64,000 nucleotides of DNA. Origin: an uncultured Lacinutrix sp. Lineage in GTDB: Bacteria > Bacteroidota > Bacteroidia > Flavobacteriales > Flavobacteriaceae. The notes beneath the pieces are model-generated. The model searched no databases. It saw only the letters and a program-made list of their open reading frames with translations, and had not been told where the DNA came from. Positions 30,493 through 39,148 of this stretch are shown here, one piece after another (positions within the stretch are counted from its first letter, which is position 1; every line of letters begins with the position of its first letter). The stretch is taken from positions 1 to 64,000 of the forward strand of contig NZ_CANMRQ010000015.1 in NCBI RefSeq assembly GCF_947500325.1. Direction: 5' to 3'. The translations under genes and the position numbers were made by a program.

Positions 30493-30511
30493 ATTCATTT
30501 GGGAAATGGTA
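30491..30511. repeat. Short dispersed repeat, copy 2
   Basis: Identical over 21 bases to 23817-23837. It begins inside the aat stop codon, so the element appears to have landed directly at the gene end. Both copies point the same way relative to the upstream gene. Confidence 0.6.
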
Positions 30512-30518
30512 TAAGTAG

Positions 30519-31082
30519 TTAAACTTCATTATACCTAAAGCATTCAACTTCATGGTCATTAACCATACCAGTAGCTTGCATAAGTGCATAAACAACTGTA
30601 CTGCCAACAAATTTAAAACCACGTTTTTTTAAATCTTTACTAAGTGTATTGCTTAAAGGCGTGTTTGCAGGTGCTTCTTTGTGGTTTTTTAATTTGTTTT
30701 TTATTGGTTTGCCATCTACAAAAGCCCAAATATATTTGCTAAAACTCCCAAATTCTTCTTGGATTTTTAAAAAAGATTGAGCATTAGTAATCGTTGCGTT
30801 TACCTTCAGCTTATTTCTAATAATACCTGCATTTTGTAATAATTCGTTTTTTTTATCCTCATCATATTTTGCGATTTTTTTATAATCAAAAAAATCAAAA
30901 GCTTCACGAAAATTTTCTCGTTTACGTAAAATAGTAATCCAGCTTAATCCAGCTTGAAAAGTTTCAAGAATTAAGAATTCGAATAAAGAATGATCATCAT
31001 AAATTGGTGTTCCCCATTCTTTATCATGATATGCTTCGTATAAATCATCTCCAACGCACCAACCACATTTATGTTTTTTCAT
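30519..31082 (-). CDS. tag: DNA-3-methyladenine glycosylase I
   Basis: Removes 3-methyladenine from alkylated DNA. The 187 residues match E. coli Tag closely, including the structural zinc ligands C6, H19, H177 and C181 with the same spacing as C4, H17, H175, C179. 'HDKEWGTPIYDDHSLFEFLI', 'ETFQAGLSWITILRKRENFR' and 'RGFKFVGSTVVYALMQATG' are strongly conserved. Helix-hairpin-helix-type fold; acts alone. It follows a small membrane protein gene with 14 bases of overlap on the same strand. Confidence 0.97.
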   Translation of the reverse strand: MKKHKCGWCVGDDLYEAYHDKEWGTPIYDDHSLFEFLILETFQAGLSWITILRKRENFREAFDFFDYKKIAKYDEDKKNELLQNAGIIRNKLKVNATITNAQSFLKIQEEFGSFSKYIWAFVDGKPIKNKLKNHKEAPANTPLSNTLSKDLKKRGFKFVGSTVVYALMQATGMVNDHEVECFRYNEV

Positions 31083-31317
31083 TTAACTGCCTTTTTAGTG
31101 TTTCAATTTCTCTATTTTTTCCTTTAATAATTAATTTATTCTCAACTAGTGATGCAATGATGAAGATAACTAAAAAAGCAATTTTAAAGTATTTAATAAT
31201 GTTACTGTCTTCAGTTGGTAAACCTTCAAAATAATACTGTCTTTCAAGAAAAAATAGAATTATAAAGCTAATTTTTGCAATCCATCGTATTCTATTAAAA
31301 AGTCTAACAAGCTTCAT
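31069..31317 (-). CDS. Small membrane protein upstream of tag
   Basis: An 82-residue protein with two hydrophobic segments ('WIAKISFIILFFL' and 'YFKIAFLVIFIIASLV') and a Lys/Glu-rich C-terminal tail 'KGKNREIETLKRQLNEKT' with a coiled-coil look. It overlaps the tag start by 14 bases, which suggests a real coupled gene rather than a chance frame. No family is recognised and there is no clear promoter. Evidence is moderate because the gene is short and AT-rich. Confidence 0.55.
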   Translation of the reverse strand: MKLVRLFNRIRWIAKISFIILFFLERQYYFEGLPTEDSNIIKYFKIAFLVIFIIASLVENKLIIKGKNREIETLKRQLNEKT

Positions 31318-31394
31318 ATTGTAAGGATTACCATAATTTACTACTAATTTAAGGACTGTAAATTTAAATAAAAAACTTACAGTACATTTATACT

Positions 31395-32009
31395 ATGGAT
31401 ACACTACAAAAAACAGACCTACAAAATATTATAAATAATAGCATTGAAAAATCTTCTAGCTATCAAGAATACAGAGCTTTAGTTAAGGAGTTAACAGATA
31501 AAAATTTGTCCACCGGAGATACCCAATCTGAAGCATTATCTAATTATACCATGCTTAATGATAGGCGTATGAAACGTTGGGATAAAACAGTAAAAATTTC
31601 AGAAGCTGTACAAGAGGAAGTTAAGAACCTTAAACTAAATCAAACATGGTTGGTTTTAACAGAAAGTTGGTGTGGTGATGCAGCACATTTAATGCCTGTA
31701 ATGAACAAAATAGCAGCGTTAAATGATGGTATTGATTTTAAGGTAGTCTTAAGAGATGATAATGATGATTTGATGAATCAGTTTTTAACAAATGGAGGAA
31801 AATCTATCCCAAAGTTAATAATGATTGATAATGAAAATGGAGAAGTAAAAAATACTTTTGGACCTAGACCTAGTGAGGCTACAAAATTGGTAAACGACTA
31901 TAAAGCTAAACACGGTAAACTAACACCAGAATTTAAAGAAGATTTACAAGGTTGGTATAATAAAGATAAAGGACAAAACGCGATAAGCGATTTGATGAAT
32001 TTGTTATAA
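31395..32009 (+). CDS. Thioredoxin family protein with a single-cysteine WCGDA site
   Basis: A 204-residue cytoplasmic protein, with no signal peptide. The first 75 residues are helical and specific to this family. The thioredoxin fold follows, with 'WLVLTESWCGDAAHLMPVMN' at the active site. The usual CGPC is CGDA: only C93 remains, so disulfide exchange of the normal type is not possible. 'NGGKSIPKLIMID' keeps the conserved cis-proline. Bacteroidota have many such TrxA-like single-cysteine proteins with unknown roles. It stands alone, divergent from tag's upstream neighbour and convergent with the TonB-like gene. Confidence 0.88.
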   Translation: MDTLQKTDLQNIINNSIEKSSSYQEYRALVKELTDKNLSTGDTQSEALSNYTMLNDRRMKRWDKTVKISEAVQEEVKNLKLNQTWLVLTESWCGDAAHLMPVMNKIAALNDGIDFKVVLRDDNDDLMNQFLTNGGKSIPKLIMIDNENGEVKNTFGPRPSEATKLVNDYKAKHGKLTPEFKEDLQGWYNKDKGQNAISDLMNLL

Positions 32010-32013
32010 AATT

Positions 32014-32748
32014 CTATTTTTTTCCTTGAAATGAAAAAGTAATAGTTCCTATTTGTGATTTTTTCGAAGAGTTGTTAAAGCGAGATTCTTTTGCATACTC
32101 TAATGCATGTTGTTGTAAACATGTGTTAGACGAAGTTGAAGAAGAATTTATTGAAGTACTTGTAACTTTCCCGTTATTATTTACTGTAATGTTTACTACA
32201 ATTTTACCACGTGCTTCACACAAATAAATAGGAATCGGTAAAAAAGTATCTGTTCTTCCTTTTAAAGAATATATAATAGTACTGTTTTTATTTAAGGCGT
32301 CATTAGAGCTACTTTTTTGTGAAGCATTTGTGCGCTTATTTAAAATGCTATTAACACTTTCAAACGAAGTTAATTCATCATTTTGAATGGTATTACTATC
32401 ACTAATATCATTTTCTGAAGCTTTATTAATCTCAAAAGTTTCTGTTTGACGTTTGGTTAATCTTGGATCTTCATAATCTTTTGGAGGTGCAATAGTTTTG
32501 TATGCTTGAGCAAAATGCTTGTATTGTTTTGTGTCATTGTAAGCCTTATTTGTTTTGCTAGAAGCATCTTCTTGTTCTAATTGTTCCTTTTCTTCCTCTA
32601 TTTGTTTTAAAACTTCAACAGGAGTAATATCAATAAGAGTTTCAGTAACTGCGTTATTATATTTCGCAACCTCAAAATTAACAAGAGAAAGCGCTATACT
32701 AGCAACAATTAAAAATGTAATGGCTAACGCCTTATGTGAATTATTCAA
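32014..32748 (-). CDS. TonB-like envelope protein
   Basis: A 244-residue protein with an N-terminal membrane anchor (about 7-25, 'ALAITFLIVASIALSLV') and a long polar, Glu/Asn/Lys-rich middle part. The compact C-terminal domain has 'CEARGKIVVNITVNNNGKVT' and 'CLQQHALEYAKESRFN', the layout of TonB C-terminal domains, with two cysteines that could pair. It lacks the Pro-rich spacer of classic TonB. It may energise an outer-membrane receptor or act in a related role. Upstream neighbours (truB, uppP, ftsX) suggest envelope functions, but it is separated from truB by about 90 bases. Confidence 0.7.
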   Translation of the reverse strand: MNNSHKALAITFLIVASIALSLVNFEVAKYNNAVTETLIDITPVEVLKQIEEEKEQLEQEDASSKTNKAYNDTKQYKHFAQAYKTIAPPKDYEDPRLTKRQTETFEINKASENDISDSNTIQNDELTSFESVNSILNKRTNASQKSSSNDALNKNSTIIYSLKGRTDTFLPIPIYLCEARGKIVVNITVNNNGKVTSTSINSSSTSSNTCLQQHALEYAKESRFNNSSKKSQIGTITFSFQGKK

Positions 32749-32839
32749 GTTCCAATAAGTATAGGTTAATAATAGGTTTGGGTTAATTAGTATACAAATA
32801 TACGTATAAAATATAAAAAAGGATTATATGGTCTAATTA

Positions 32840-33529
32840 TTAAGCTTTTAGGGTGTCTATATACGCTTCTATAGAAAGTGCATCATCTACATTAAAATCT
32901 CCAATTTTTGTTCGACGTAATACAGATAGATGCCCGCCAGACTTTAAAGCTTTACCAAAATCATTCGCTAGAGAACGAATATAAGTGCCTTTACTACATA
33001 CAACTCTAAAGTCAACAGTATTACTATCAATATTAGTGATTTCAAATGCTTCTATAGTAACCTTTCGCGATTTAATATCTACAGCTTCTCCAGCTCTTGC
33101 AAATTCGTATAAACGTTTACCCTCTTTTTTAATTGCTGAAAAAACAGGCGGAAATTGATCTATTTCACCAATAAATTGTTTAGTAGTCTCGTGAATTAAA
33201 TCATTAGTAATGTGTTCTGTAGAAAAGGTTTCATTGATTTCAGTTTCTAAATCAAAAGAAGGTGTTGTAGCTCCTAATACAATAGTACCTGTATATTCTT
33301 TTATTTGCCCTTGAAAAATGTTTATTTGTTTAGTCATTTTACCAGTGCAAATAACTAATAATCCAGTTGCTAAAGGGTCTAAAGTACCAGCATGACCTAC
33401 TTTTATTTTTTTAATATTGAAAGCCTGACGTATTTCCCAACGTAATTTATTAACGGCTTGAAAAGACGTCCAGTTTAAAGGTTTATCTATTAATAGAACT
33501 TGTCCGGCTTGAAATTCTTCTGCAGTCAT
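32840..33529 (-). CDS. truB: tRNA pseudouridine(55) synthase
   Basis: Makes pseudouridine 55 in the T arm of tRNA. The 229 residues include the catalytic aspartate D51 in 'KVGHAGTLDPLATGLLVIC' and 'QGQIKEYTGTIVLGATTPSFD'. 'FPPVFSAIKKEGKRLYEFAR' and 'CSKGTYIRSLANDFGKAL' are family signatures. The C-terminal PUA-type domain is short, as in many Bacteroidota. The gene lies two bases after uppP on the same strand, in an operon uppP-truB common in this phylum. Confidence 0.97.
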   Translation of the reverse strand: MTAEEFQAGQVLLIDKPLNWTSFQAVNKLRWEIRQAFNIKKIKVGHAGTLDPLATGLLVICTGKMTKQINIFQGQIKEYTGTIVLGATTPSFDLETEINETFSTEHITNDLIHETTKQFIGEIDQFPPVFSAIKKEGKRLYEFARAGEAVDIKSRKVTIEAFEITNIDSNTVDFRVVCSKGTYIRSLANDFGKALKSGGHLSVLRRTKIGDFNVDDALSIEAYIDTLKA

Positions 33530-33531
33530 TT

Positions 33532-34326
33532 TTAATTTAAAATTGAAAAAACAATGGCAATAATACCTACAATAGCACAGTAAATTGCAAAGTATGATAA
33601 TTTACTTTTTTTAACTAAGGCAATCATCCAGGTACAAGCAAATAACCCAGCAATAAATGCTGCAATAAATCCAGCTGTTAAAGCTGTTAAATTTTGACTT
33701 TCAAAAGATAAATCGCCTCCTAAAATATCTTTTGCCATTTTTCCTATAATTAATGGTACAACCATTAAAAAAGAAAAACGAGCAGCTTTGGTTTTATCAT
33801 TACCTAAAAGTACAGAAGTAGAAATTGTTGCACCACTTCTTGAAATGCCAGGAAGCATAGCTATAGCTTGAGAAATCCCAATTATAAAAGCGTCTTTAAA
33901 ACTTACTTTTTTATTAGTGTTTTTGGCTTTATCTGCTAAAAATAAAAGAAGAGCTGTTACTAGAAGCATACAGCCAACTAGCATAATGTTTCCTCCAAAA
34001 AGTTGCTCTAACTGTTCTTCAAAAAATACGCCTACAATAACAGCTGGAAGCATAGAAATAATAATTTTAACAGCAAACTGTCTATCTTCATTAAACGCAG
34101 GTTTAAATAAACCTTTTAGTATATCTAGAATATCTTTTCTAAATATTACAATGGTACTTAAAGCAGTTGCGAAATGTAATACTACTGTAAATAAAAGGCT
34201 TTCTTGGGGAATAGAATTGTCACCTAAAATAGCCTTACCAAGTTCTAAATGTCCGCTTGAAGATACGGGAAGAAATTCTGTTAACCCTTGAATAATACCT
34301 AAAATAATTGAATCTATTATGTCCAT
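33532..34326 (-). CDS. uppP: Undecaprenyl-diphosphatase
   Basis: Dephosphorylates undecaprenyl pyrophosphate to recycle the lipid carrier of cell-wall synthesis; an inner-membrane enzyme of 264 residues with about eight membrane segments. The catalytic region near the N-terminus is 'IIQGLTEFLPVSSSGHLEL', with E17 and S22-S24. The second motif is 'AMLPGISRSGATISTSVLL'. Downstream truB is two bases away and DUF3098 precedes it, a conserved Flavobacteriaceae arrangement. Loss would affect peptidoglycan turnover and bacitracin sensitivity, as known for the family. Confidence 0.96.
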   Translation of the reverse strand: MDIIDSIILGIIQGLTEFLPVSSSGHLELGKAILGDNSIPQESLLFTVVLHFATALSTIVIFRKDILDILKGLFKPAFNEDRQFAVKIIISMLPAVIVGVFFEEQLEQLFGGNIMLVGCMLLVTALLLFLADKAKNTNKKVSFKDAFIIGISQAIAMLPGISRSGATISTSVLLGNDKTKAARFSFLMVVPLIIGKMAKDILGGDLSFESQNLTALTAGFIAAFIAGLFACTWMIALVKKSKLSYFAIYCAIVGIIAIVFSILN

Positions 34327-34403
34327 TGAATTGTTTGTAGCTATATGGTTGTAGTTTTTAGAAAAGTGTTTCTAAAAGCCTTATATTTTATTAGAGAGGA
34401 AAC

Positions 34404-34679
34404 TTACTTAGAGTCGTTCGAGTCTTTAGAACGAGTAAGTATGGCATAAATTTGAATCCCAAAACCAATAAGTACTAATGTTGGTGCTAAACGAATACGT
34501 CTAAAACTGAAGATGTCTTCGTTAAAAACATTAGGGTCATCACTGCCACCACCAGACATTAAAATAAAGCCAATAACAATACAAGCTAAACCTATAAACA
34601 TAAATTTATAGTTTCGTTTTCCAAAAATAAAATCACTATTATTTTGATTATTTACCTCTTTTCGTTTTTGTTCTCCCAC
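34404..34679 (-). CDS. DUF3098 family membrane protein
   Basis: A 91-residue two-pass membrane protein of unknown function found in Bacteroidota. It has a polar N-terminus ('MGEQKRKEVNNQNNSDFIFG'), then 'YKFMFIGLACIVIGFILMSGG' and, after a polar loop with 'DPNVFNEDIFSFRRIRLAPT', a second segment 'LVLIGFGIQIYAILT'. This loop is the family hallmark. It sits between ftsX and uppP in many Flavobacteriaceae, implying an envelope role. Here a decayed gene now separates it from ftsX. Confidence 0.88.
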   Translation of the reverse strand: MGEQKRKEVNNQNNSDFIFGKRNYKFMFIGLACIVIGFILMSGGGSDDPNVFNEDIFSFRRIRLAPTLVLIGFGIQIYAILTRSKDSNDSK

Positions 34680-34686
34680 GATCTAT

Positions 34687-35186
34687 TTACTTAAATTCTG
34701 AAAAAATAATGTCATAACCAATAGCTATTTGAGCAATATGTTCAGATGTATCATAATTACCCAATACTTTTGGTAAGTGCAAAGTAACGGTTTTATTTAA
34801 AACTTTTGCTAGTGGTAGCATCTAAATTTAGCTTAGGTTGTAGACCTCGATTCATATAATAATAAACATGACTATCGTCAAATACAATGTCTTTTGCAGT
34901 GTCTTCAGAGGTTTTAATGATTTTTCGGTTTGAATTACGCAAATGTCTAGCTTTGGGTTATCAATTTTAAGGCCTTTATTAGTTAATCTATGAAAAGCAA
35001 GAAAAAAGATAGTAATATAATAGCTGTTTTCTTTAATGCGTATTAATCATAAATACTTTTTAATTCATGTTTAGTTATATCTGTCTTTACCACCTTTGAA
35101 GAAGTATCTTCAAAATGTTTTTGAGATAATAATGTTGATATTACTATAATAACAATGCCTACAAATACAAATGTTACTCGTTTCAT
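34687..35186 (-). pseudogene. Multi-frameshift remnant of a membrane-anchored protein gene
   Basis: Between DUF3098 and ftsX the minus strand holds a gene broken by at least three frameshifts. An ATG at 35186 starts a 47-codon frame with a membrane anchor ('TFVFVGIVIIVISTLLSQKH') that ends in TAA at 35043. Reading resumes in a second frame ('RIKENSYYITIFFLAFHRLT', about 35047-34925), a third ('DIVFDDSHVYYYMNRGLQPK', about 34925-34800) and a fourth ('NKTVTLHLPKVLGNYDTSEH', ending with TAA at 34687). Joined, they would make about 165 residues. I do not recognise the family. The 47-residue front piece might alone be expressed. The 139 bases left of ftsX hold nothing else I can name. Confidence 0.7.
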
Positions 35187-35325
35187 AGTTTTAAGTTTGA
35201 AAGATGAATAAATGTATTGGTATAGTCAGTATAAAATTGGTTTGTTTGGTTATATAAAGATAACCGTAAACTTTACTAAATATTGTTAAGGTGAACGTTA
35301 AAAGCTGTTAAAGTTGAAGTGATTT

Positions 35326-36204
35326 TTAATAATACAGTTTGTCTGTATTTAAATTTAAAAAACGTTGTGTAGCAATAAACGTTGAAATCCAAGTAATAAA
35401 AATGCCTAATGCGAATATTAAAGCAAATAAAGCTATTATTAGAACGGGTTTATTTAATAAGGCTAATTCAGGAAATGTTTTGTCTATAAAATATAGAACA
35501 ATAGCCATGCCTATTAATGCTAAAATGGCACCAATAATACCCAGTTTAATATTACGCCATACAAAAGGCTTTCTAATAAAATACTTTGTAGCCCCAACCA
35601 TTTGCATGGTTTTTATAGTGAAACGTTTTGAATATACAGCTAAACGAATAGAACTGTTAATTAATAAAACAGCTATTAATGTAAAAAGAGCACTTATAAG
35701 TAAGACCCAAAAACTAATCTTTTTTACATTATCATTCATTAAATTCACCAAATCATTATCATAACTAACTTCATCCACAAAGTTTTTAGATAGCGCTTGG
35801 TCTGCTATACTTTCAAGTTTTTCTGAAGTAACAAAGTCTGCCTTTAAATTCACATCAATTGAATTTTTTAAAGGATTATTACCTAAAAAATCCATAAAAT
35901 CTTCACCGCTTTCGGCTTTCATAAACTCTGCAGCTTGATCTTTAGAAACAAAAACGGTAGATTTTACATAATCTGCCATAGCCAAACTTTTCTCTAATTG
36001 CTTTGTCTCAACATCTTTGGCTGTGTCTTTTAAAAAAATAGTTACGGTTACTTTTTCTTTAAAATGATCGGCTACTTTTTTAGCATTTAATACTAAAAGC
36101 CCTAATAAACCTAATAGGAACAATACCAAAGCTATACTTAATACAACAGAAAAGTATGACGAGATTAAACGACGTTTTTGGTATTTATCAAAAGATGAGC
36201 TCAT
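35326..36204 (-). CDS. ftsX: Cell division protein FtsX
   Basis: The permease-like partner of the FtsE ATPase; the complex activates peptidoglycan hydrolases at the septum. The ATG at 36204 ('MSSSFDKYQKRRLISSYFS') gives 292 residues. Four membrane segments are visible: about 22-42, then three in the C-terminal third ('FWVLLISALFTLIAVLLI', 'GIIGAILALIGMAIVLYF', 'VLIIALFALIFALGIFITW'). An extracytoplasmic domain lies between the first and second. ftsE is not adjacent, the usual situation in this phylum. A GTG three codons upstream is possible but less likely. Confidence 0.93.
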   Translation of the reverse strand: MSSSFDKYQKRRLISSYFSVVLSIALVLFLLGLLGLLVLNAKKVADHFKEKVTVTIFLKDTAKDVETKQLEKSLAMADYVKSTVFVSKDQAAEFMKAESGEDFMDFLGNNPLKNSIDVNLKADFVTSEKLESIADQALSKNFVDEVSYDNDLVNLMNDNVKKISFWVLLISALFTLIAVLLINSSIRLAVYSKRFTIKTMQMVGATKYFIRKPFVWRNIKLGIIGAILALIGMAIVLYFIDKTFPELALLNKPVLIIALFALIFALGIFITWISTFIATQRFLNLNTDKLYY

Positions 36205-36296
36205 AAAATGCACTTGGTTTACTGCGTAAAAATAATAAAGTTATTCAATACCTAAACTTTACAACGCTTAAACTTTCAACACTATTATAATAAGTT

Positions 36297-36304
36297 TAAA
36301 TTTG
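36297..36304 (+). promoter_or_regulatory. -7 promoter element of leuS
   Basis: TAAATTTG matches TAnnTTTG and lies 28 bases before the leuS ATG at 36332. It shows that the longer in-frame reading from 36302 is not used. Confidence 0.6.
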
Positions 36305-36331
36305 CGCTTTAATTTCAGGAAAAACTTTAAG

Positions 36332-39148
36332 ATGCAATACCATTTTAACGACATAGAAGCCAAGTGGCAAAAATATTGGGCAGAGAACGAAACGTTTAAA
36401 GCTTCAAACAATAGCGATAAACCTAAATACTACGTACTCGATATGTTTCCTTATCCATCAGGTGCAGGATTGCATGTTGGGCATCCATTAGGCTATATTG
36501 CTAGTGATATTTATGCGCGTTACAAACGCCACAAAGGGTTTAATGTATTACATCCGCAAGGCTATGATAGTTTTGGGTTACCAGCTGAACAGTATGCGAT
36601 TCAAACTGGACAGCATCCAGCAATTACAACAGAAACAAATATTGCTACTTACAGAAGACAATTAGATCAAATAGGGTTTTCTTTTGACTGGAGTCGTGAA
36701 GTTCGTACAAGTAATCCAGATTATTACAAATGGACACAGTGGATATTTATTCAATTATTCGAATCGTATTATTGCAATAATGAAAATAAGGCAAAAGATA
36801 TAAATGAATTGGTGTCAATTTTCTCTTCTGAAGGGAATGCTAATGTAAATGTAGCTTGTGATGATGATATTGAAATATTTTCTGCCGAAACATGGAATGC
36901 GAAATCATCTGAAGCGCAACAAAAAATATTATTACAATATAGATTAACCTATTTAGCTGAAACAGAAGTGAATTGGTGCCCAGCATTAGGAACTGTATTG
37001 GCTAATGACGAGATTGTAAATGGTGTGTCAGAACGTGGTGGGCATACAGTAGTGCGTAAAAAAATGACGCAATGGAGTATGCGTATTTCTGCATATGCCG
37101 AAAGATTATTACAAGGTTTAGATACTATTGATTGGACAGATGCTTTAAAAGAAACACAACGTAATTGGATTGGTAAATCTGTTGGGGCAAGTGTAACGTT
37201 TCACGTCAATGGACATGATGATAGAATAGACGTATTTACTACACGTCCTGATACAATCTTTGGTGTGAGTTTTATGACGTTGGCGCCAGAACACGATTTA
37301 GTATCAAAAATTACAACTGTAGAACAAAAAGCAGCAGTTGAAGCTTATATAGAAAAAACTGCAAAACGAAGTGAGCGTGACCGTATGGCAGATGTAAAAA
37401 CCATTTCTGGTGTATTTACTGGTGCTTATGCAGAACATCCATTTAGTAAAGAGCCAATTCCAATTTGGATTGGTGATTACGTTTTAGCAAGTTATGGAAC
37501 AGGAGCAGTAATGGCTGTGCCATGTGGAGATCAAAGAGATTACGATTTTGCAAAGCATTTTAATATCGAGATTCCAAATATTTTTGATGGTATAGACATT
37601 AGCGAAGAAGCCTTTGCATCTAAAGACAATGTAAAAATAGCTAATAGCGATTTCCTAAACGGAATGAACTACAAAAAAGCAACAAAACGTGCTATTTATG
37701 AGTTAGAACAATTAGGGCAAGGCGAAGGTAAAACCAATTACCGTTTGCGTGATGCTGTATTCTCAAGACAACGTTATTGGGGAGAACCATTTCCTGTGTA
37801 TTACGTTAATGGCATGCCACAAATGATTGAGGCAAAACATTTACCAATTCAATTACCAGAAGTAGAAAAATATTTACCAACCGAAGAAGGCGAACCACCA
37901 TTAGGTCGTGCAGATGTTTGGGCTTGGGACACCAATACAAATACTGTTGTAGCAAACGATAAAGTTAATAACGAAACAGTATTTCCATTAGAATTAAACA
38001 CAATGCCAGGTTGGGCAGGCAGTTCGTGGTACTTTTTCCGTTATATGGAAGAAGCAAATAGAGATGGTGTTTTTGCAAGTGAAGATGCGCTTAAGTACTG
38101 GGAAAATGTAGATTTGTACATTGGTGGAGCAGAACATGCAACGGGCCATTTATTATATGCACGTTTTTGGGTGAAATTATTAAAAGATCGCGGTTTTGTA
38201 AATGTTGAAGAACCTTTTAAGAAATTAATAAACCAAGGAATGATACTTGGTACAAGTGCTATAATCTATAGGGTTTCTGGAACAGAAAAATATGTTTCAA
38301 AAGGATTGATAGGAGATTATGGCGTAGAGGAAATACGAGTTGATGTTAATATGGTTAATGCTTCAGATGAAATAGATATTGAAGCTTTAAAAAAATGGCA
38401 ACCTCAATATGCAAATGCAGAATTTATTTTAGAAGATGGTAAATACATGGTAGGCAGAGAAGTTGAGAAAATGTCTAAACGTTGGTTTAATGTTGTTAAT
38501 CCAGATGATATTTGTTCTCAGTATGGCGCAGACAGCTTAAGGCTTTATGAAATGTTTCTTGGACCATTAGAACAGTACAAACCATGGAATACTGCAGGTA
38601 TTACAGGTGTACACGGTTTTCTTAAAAAGCTATGGAAGTTATATGTTGGAGAAAATGGTGTAAATGTAACAGATGTAGAACCTACAAAAGACAACTTAAA
38701 AACATTACATAAAACCATAAAGAAAGTACAAGAAGATATTGAGAATTTCTCTTTTAATACGTCGGTATCTACCTTTATGATTGCTGTTAATGAACTAGGA
38801 AAGCAAAAGTGTACAAGTAAAGCTGTTTTAGAACCATTATTGATTTTAATATCTCCTTATGCGCCACATATTGCAGAAGAATTATACAGTCAATTAGGTA
38901 GTAGCGAGTCTATCTCAACAGCAGTTTTTCCTAAGTTTGACGAAAGTCATTTAGTGGAGAGTAACAAAAATTACCCTATTTCATTTAATGGTAAAATGCG
39001 TTTTACATTAGAGTTACCAATGGATATGAGTAAAGACGATATAGAGAAAACAGTAATGGCTCATGAAAAAACAATAGCACAATTAGATGGTCGCGAACCT
39101 AAAAAAGTAATTGTGGTTCCTGGGAAAATTGTAAATATTGTTGGCTAA
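36332..39148 (+). CDS. leuS: Leucyl-tRNA synthetase
   Basis: Charges tRNA(Leu). The 938-residue class Ia enzyme starts 'MQYHFNDIEAKWQKYWAEN'. The HIGH motif is 'GLHVGHPLGYIASDIYARY' and the KMSKS loop reads 'VEKMSKRWFNVVNPDD', an R-W variant after K. The CP1 editing domain has 'TTRPDTIFGVSFMTLAPEHD' and 'YGTGAVMAVPCGDQRDYDFA'. A Bacteroidota-type insertion before CP1 ('CNNENKAKDINELVSIFSSE' to 'YRLTYLAETEVNWCP') and an insertion before the KMSKS loop make it longer than E. coli LeuRS. The next gene overlaps its end by 11 bases. Confidence 0.98.
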   Translation: MQYHFNDIEAKWQKYWAENETFKASNNSDKPKYYVLDMFPYPSGAGLHVGHPLGYIASDIYARYKRHKGFNVLHPQGYDSFGLPAEQYAIQTGQHPAITTETNIATYRRQLDQIGFSFDWSREVRTSNPDYYKWTQWIFIQLFESYYCNNENKAKDINELVSIFSSEGNANVNVACDDDIEIFSAETWNAKSSEAQQKILLQYRLTYLAETEVNWCPALGTVLANDEIVNGVSERGGHTVVRKKMTQWSMRISAYAERLLQGLDTIDWTDALKETQRNWIGKSVGASVTFHVNGHDDRIDVFTTRPDTIFGVSFMTLAPEHDLVSKITTVEQKAAVEAYIEKTAKRSERDRMADVKTISGVFTGAYAEHPFSKEPIPIWIGDYVLASYGTGAVMAVPCGDQRDYDFAKHFNIEIPNIFDGIDISEEAFASKDNVKIANSDFLNGMNYKKATKRAIYELEQLGQGEGKTNYRLRDAVFSRQRYWGEPFPVYYVNGMPQMIEAKHLPIQLPEVEKYLPTEEGEPPLGRADVWAWDTNTNTVVANDKVNNETVFPLELNTMPGWAGSSWYFFRYMEEANRDGVFASEDALKYWENVDLYIGGAEHATGHLLYARFWVKLLKDRGFVNVEEPFKKLINQGMILGTSAIIYRVSGTEKYVSKGLIGDYGVEEIRVDVNMVNASDEIDIEALKKWQPQYANAEFILEDGKYMVGREVEKMSKRWFNVVNPDDICSQYGADSLRLYEMFLGPLEQYKPWNTAGITGVHGFLKKLWKLYVGENGVNVTDVEPTKDNLKTLHKTIKKVQEDIENFSFNTSVSTFMIAVNELGKQKCTSKAVLEPLLILISPYAPHIAEELYSQLGSSESISTAVFPKFDESHLVESNKNYPISFNGKMRFTLELPMDMSKDDIEKTVMAHEKTIAQLDGREPKKVIVVPGKIVNIVG

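Noticed and set aside
35339-35764. 141-codon plus-strand frame opposite ftsX
   Set aside because: Complement of FtsX membrane helices; basic, without recognisable domain.
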